Below the pieces are notes generated by a model that did not search any database, was not told where the DNA came from, and saw only the letters and a program-made list of their open reading frames with translations. A DNA stretch of 35,000 nucleotides from Symbiodinium natans (lineage: Eukaryota; Sar; Dinophyceae; Suessiales; Symbiodiniaceae), in assembly GCA_905221605.1 (NCBI GenBank), contig CAJNDS010002563.1:1-35000 (forward strand), in the 5' to 3' direction. A program made the position numbers and the translations under genes. Shown here piece by piece: positions 31,904 through 35,000 of this stretch. The stretch's first letter is position 1; each line of letters starts with the position of its first letter.

Positions 31904-32017
31904 GAATGCATTTACGGTAACTTTAGATCCTTGGCCTTTTTGGGTTTATTGGGTTTTCTAGCAAGGCAGCCAAAACTTTAATTTATATCTACCCTCCTAA
32001 GTGCAGCCAAGAATGCA
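31904..32017. mobile_element. 100-bp insertion flanked by a 7-bp duplication
   Basis: GAATGCA occurs at 31904-31910 and again at 32011-32017, bracketing 100 AT-richer bases. Duplication copy 1 has one GAATGCA (9124-9130) and no insert. No terminal inverted repeat is evident. Confidence 0.6.
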
Positions 32018-32558
32018 GGCCGCGTAGGAAGTATGGTGTCGCGTTTCGCCCTGCAGGCACGGAGGCCGCCAGGCGGAGACGTGCACGCACTCGAACCTCT
32101 TGGGTTGCTACTGGAACCTGGTACCATAAGTAAGTGCATACTGGGAACCCATCATTGGGGGCTAGGCAGTGCTGACTTCAAAGGTGTCGCATTAGTGTTC
32201 AACAGGCTCGCCAGAAGGACGGGCTAGAAGGACACCTGCAATTATGTTTGGCAAGGGGTCTGCTTCCGTCGAGCGCCGGAGTGACGTGGATGGCGTGCTG
32301 CGCGCCGAATCCTTCTTTGGCCGCCTCCCTGCCTCATGACAAATGTGGGAATCTTTGAGCAAGCGGTGAGAACCCCCCCCCCCCCCTATATACACTGACA
32401 AAACCTGTTGCGTTGTTTTTTCTGCATTGGACTTTTCAGTTGTTCAGGGCCTCCTAACCTAGCAGTCACACGGGAGGCCCTGCAAGCCGTGGTGCCTGCA
32501 CCAAACAACTTAAGCGATTGTTGTGCTGATCATGCTGCATCTGCGGCTGCTGTCCTAC

Positions 32559-32684
32559 TACTTGGAGGTTCATGGGTAGTGTGGTTATCAGTCTACTTAT
32601 AACCTACCTACTTAGGGGACTTATGGGGACTTATAAGTACAGTTATAATTTGGGTTATTATAAGTACCCATGAACCTCCAAGTA
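32559..32684. mobile_element. MITE A, complete copy
   Basis: Perfect 18-bp inverted ends, CTTGGAGGTTCATGGGTA (32561-32578) and its reverse complement (32665-32682), flanked by TA on both sides. The element is 122 bp, non-coding and AT-rich, with internal ACTTATA motifs. Duplication copy 1 keeps the empty site CCTACTGCTGTAGC (9657-9670). Removing the element and one TA gives a string of the same length with one difference. TA targets suggest Tc1/mariner-type mobilisation. Confidence 0.85.
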
Positions 32685-33169
32685 CTGTAGCAGGAACGAG
32701 ATTGCCCAATGTGTGCAGGCTGGGCGAGGTATGTCGCGGCCGGATGACCGATTGACCTGATGGCGGAGGGTGGAGACCAGGAGGGACAGACTCTGGCATC
32801 CTGTAAAACTGTATTTGCACTGCGAGAATCCGGTGGCAATTTATGGTAATGCGCTTCCGCTGGCGCTAGGATGGGATCGGAGACTCTTAGCTGTGCAAAG
32901 ATCAGAGCAGACAAAGGGATAGGAGGTATCCTGTCCTAGCGCTTGCGGGAAGACTGCTAGGGGCTTAATTCGGAGGAAAACCACCTCCGGAAAAAGCTCG
33001 AGCAGCCCCAATTTAGCTAGGCCAATCAGTGCCGCGACACGAACACACTCGAGCACTCGAGTGGATACCGAAGCACAGGGCACTGTTTGGGTGCACTTCG
33101 CCTCGGCAAGTTTACCATACCGGCAGCCGAAACCTGAGAACTACCCACCATTTTTCCCGGATCGTTGCC

Positions 33170-33212
33170 CAGCCTGGGCAAAACTCCCTCCAAGAGGGTT
33201 TTGCCAAGGCTG
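33170..33212 (+). other. Conserved long hairpin (copy 2)
   Basis: Identical to 10220-10262. The surroundings are conserved less well. Confidence 0.6.
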
Positions 33213-33605
33213 CGCGATGAACATGGTAGGAAGGCAGCTGGAACTAACTAGGTAACTCCTGCACTTCTTTATGGTTTTTAGATGTTGATGTTGTCATTAC
33301 ACTGAGTGAGACGAGTTTTTCGCATGAATCCTGCCTTGCTCTTAGCGGCGGCAGTTTCCTCCCGAGGAGGTGTGACCCGCCTGGTTAGACTCCGACGACT
33401 GCAAAACCCTAAGTTGAGTTTCGGCGCTTGTCAGCCAGTGAGAAAAGGTTGCTGAGGCTGCGTACGTGATGTAGGTTCATGCTGGTTAGAAGAGCAATGT
33501 CACCTGCACTGACGCCTTCAATCATGGGGGCAGGCGGGGGGATTCCCAGGTGAGAGTGCTCTGTTTGATTCACGATTCGGTGCCTGGCAGAGGGGGAGAA
33601 ATGCA

Positions 33606-33672
33606 TGAACCCTAAACCCTAAACCCTAAACCCTAAACCCTAAACCCTAAACCCTAAACCCTAAACCCTAAG
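33606..33672 (-). repeat. CCCTAAA array inserted into segmental duplication copy 2
   Basis: Nine CCCTAAA units between GCATGA and AGCCCTTTGTGACATG. Duplication copy 1 reads GGCATGGAGCCCTTTGTGAC at the same place (from about 10598), without an array. Confidence 0.95.
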
Positions 33673-33792
33673 CCCTTTGTGACATGAACGCAGGCAGCTC
33701 CCCGCTGTTCAAACCCTAACTTGGCCAAGTACAAGTACCCCAAAACCCCCAACCTTGGACCTTGTTTGCGGCAGCCTCTACGAGCTGCGTCC

Positions 33793-33926
33793 CTAAACCC
33801 TAAACCCCTAAACCCTAAACCCTAAACCCTAAACCCTAAACCCTAAACCCTAAACCCTAAACCCTAAACCCTAAACCCTAAACCCTAAACCCTAAACCCT
33901 AAACCCTAAACCCTAAACCCTAAACC
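33793..33926 (-). repeat. CCCTAAA array
   Basis: About 19 near-perfect units, just beyond the end of the segmental duplication. Confidence 0.97.
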
Positions 33927-34003
33927 CATGGGTCGGTTGGGGCAGGGCGGGCTCTTGAGGATTTTGAGTTGGCTCAAGGACGCAGTGGACAAGCCTCCGA
34001 GCC

Positions 34004-34174
34004 TAAACCCCTAAACTCCTAAACTCCTAAACTCCTAAACCCCCCTAAACCCTAAACCCTAAACCCTAAACCCTAAACCCTAAACCCTAAACCCTAAACC
34101 CTAAACCCTAAACCCTAAACCCTAAACCCTAAACCCTAAACCCTAAACCCTAAACCCTAAACCCTAAACCCTAA
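34004..34174 (-). repeat. CCCTAAA array
   Basis: A few TAAACTCC variants followed by about 20 perfect units. Confidence 0.97.
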
Positions 34175-34312
34175 CAAAAGCCAGGGGCATGGTAGTGAGG
34201 GAAGCAGAGGGCATGCCGGAAGCCGGGCTGCGACTGTTGGAGCTCCCAACAGGCCCCCCGATGTTGCTTGCGGTGTGCTCCCGAAGCTTCCAACCCTGAG
34301 CTCGGCTTGTTA

Positions 34313-34380
34313 GGGTTTAGGGTTTAGGGTTTAGGGTTTAGGGTTTAGGGTTTAGGGTTTGGGGTGTAGGGTTTAGGGTT
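34313..34380 (+). repeat. TTTAGGG array interrupted by a MITE
   Basis: About nine units, ending exactly where MITE A copy 2 begins. Confidence 0.95.
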
Positions 34381-34503
34381 ACTTGGAGGTTCAGGGTACT
34401 TATACCCCCAAGTATATCTGTACTTATGAGCCCCTGAGTCCCCTAAGTAGGTTATAGTTCGACTTATAATTGGGGTTGTAAGGTGCCCATGAACCTCCAA
34501 GTA
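34380..34503. mobile_element. MITE A, copy 2
   Basis: CTTGGAGGTTCAGGGTA at 34382 and GCCCATGAACCTCCAAG ending 34501, flanked by TA. 120 bp. The ends are imperfect relative to 32561-32682. It lies at the end of a TTTAGGG array, so its TA target may have been in the telomere-type repeat. Confidence 0.8.
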
Positions 34504-34791
34504 ATGTCGCAAGTACACCTTGAACCCCACAGCCGCCTGGCTAGTAGTAATATAGCCGTATGATCGTAGTAATACAGTAGTACTAGAGTCGTCTTATCGT
34601 AGTATTATAGTAGTATGAACGAACTGTCATGATAGTCATCGTATTATTGCTATTGTCTTTGTTATACAGAAGCTAGGCTGCCGGGGGTATTTGATGCCCA
34701 GGCACGTCATGGAAATCCGACTTGTTGGATGTCATGCTGTGAGACGCATAGCATGAAAACCCCACCACCCCTTGCAACTGAACATCCCCAT

Positions 34792-34861
34792 TACTTGGAG
34801 GTTCAGGGTACTTATAACCCTAGTTATTACTGTACTTATAAGCCCCCCTAAGTCCCCTAAG
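34792..34861. mobile_element. MITE A, truncated copy 3
   Basis: Left end CTTGGAGGTTCAGGGTA (34794) and 50 more bases that follow copy 2 (GGTACTTATA, CTGTACTTAT, AGTCCCCTAAG). It then departs at 34861, and the right end is missing. Confidence 0.75.
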
Positions 34862-34968
34862 CATTCCCATTATGGCATGGAGTAGTGACGTGCCAGTACA
34901 TGTCGTGCATTGTGACATATGCCAGCCAGTAGCAGAGAAAACATGAACTCCATGCGCTGGAGATTCAC

Positions 34969-35000
34969 TACTTGGAGGTTCATGGGTACTTATAGCCACA
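34969..35000. mobile_element. MITE A, copy 4 (cut by window end)
   Basis: TA followed by CTTGGAGGTTCATGGGTA, then ACTTATAG. The rest lies beyond the window. Confidence 0.75.

Larger units (their letters stand above)
29443..33720 (+). repeat. Segmental duplication, copy 2 (invaded by arrays and MITEs)
   Basis: Collinear with 7650-10680 but about 1.2 kb longer. The extra length is telomere-type arrays (29940-31110, 31685-31778, 33606-33672), a foldback element (31413-31516), a 100-bp insertion (31911-32010) and a MITE (32561-32682). No frame is conserved with copy 1. Confidence 0.85.

Noticed and set aside
33968-33980. TTGGCTCAAGG resembling the end of the dinoflagellate spliced leader
   Set aside because: Only ten bases match exactly and the upstream part (ATTTTGAG) is shifted; a match this short could occur by chance.

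Overview
The window looks like nuclear DNA of an alveolate, most likely a dinoflagellate. Four things point there: more than twenty interstitial tracts of the TTTAGGG/CCCTAAA telomere-type repeat; ankyrin-repeat sequences of the TALMLAA...LLQAGADK kind; intron-split genes in which most introns I could trace begin with GC or GA rather than GT and follow an AG; and a repeat-rich, gene-poor layout. The organism call is inference; a chromerid or another alga with TTTAGGG telomeres is not excluded. I see no rRNA, tRNA, CRISPR array or bacterial operon.

Layout. 1-436 is an AC-rich satellite. 452-7235 holds four degenerate copies of a roughly 1 kb unit carrying one ankyrin repeat, interrupted at 3640-6400 by a GC-rich stretch, a 1.5 kb minisatellite with telomere-like motifs and a TTTAGGG array. 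7237-7590 is the second copy of a 320-bp dispersed repeat (first copy 4013-4330). 7650-10680 is the first copy of a segmental duplication; the second copy, 29443-33720, is broken up by telomere-type arrays and small inverted-repeat elements. 11293-13918, probably extending to about 17.6 kb, is a plus-strand multi-exon gene whose N-terminus is a complete CAP-Gly (microtubule-binding) domain. About 19.1-24.14 kb is a second plus-strand multi-exon gene combining a RelA/SpoT-like nucleotidyltransferase-fold domain with C-terminal ankyrin repeats. 24.33-29.4 kb holds five more ankyrin-unit copies. 33.6-35.0 kb is dominated by telomere-type arrays and a TA-target MITE family.

How it fits together. 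The two real genes are invisible as long ORFs because their exons are 30-160 nt and reading frames change at each intron. Joining them with AG|GC, AG|GA and GT introns restores domains with matching phases. The dispersed ankyrin units resemble the last ankyrin exons of the RelA/SpoT-ankyrin gene, so they may be duplicates of such exons, now mostly decayed. Comparing the two arms of the segmental duplication gives internal before-and-after evidence for insertion of telomere-type repeats, a MITE and a 100-bp element.
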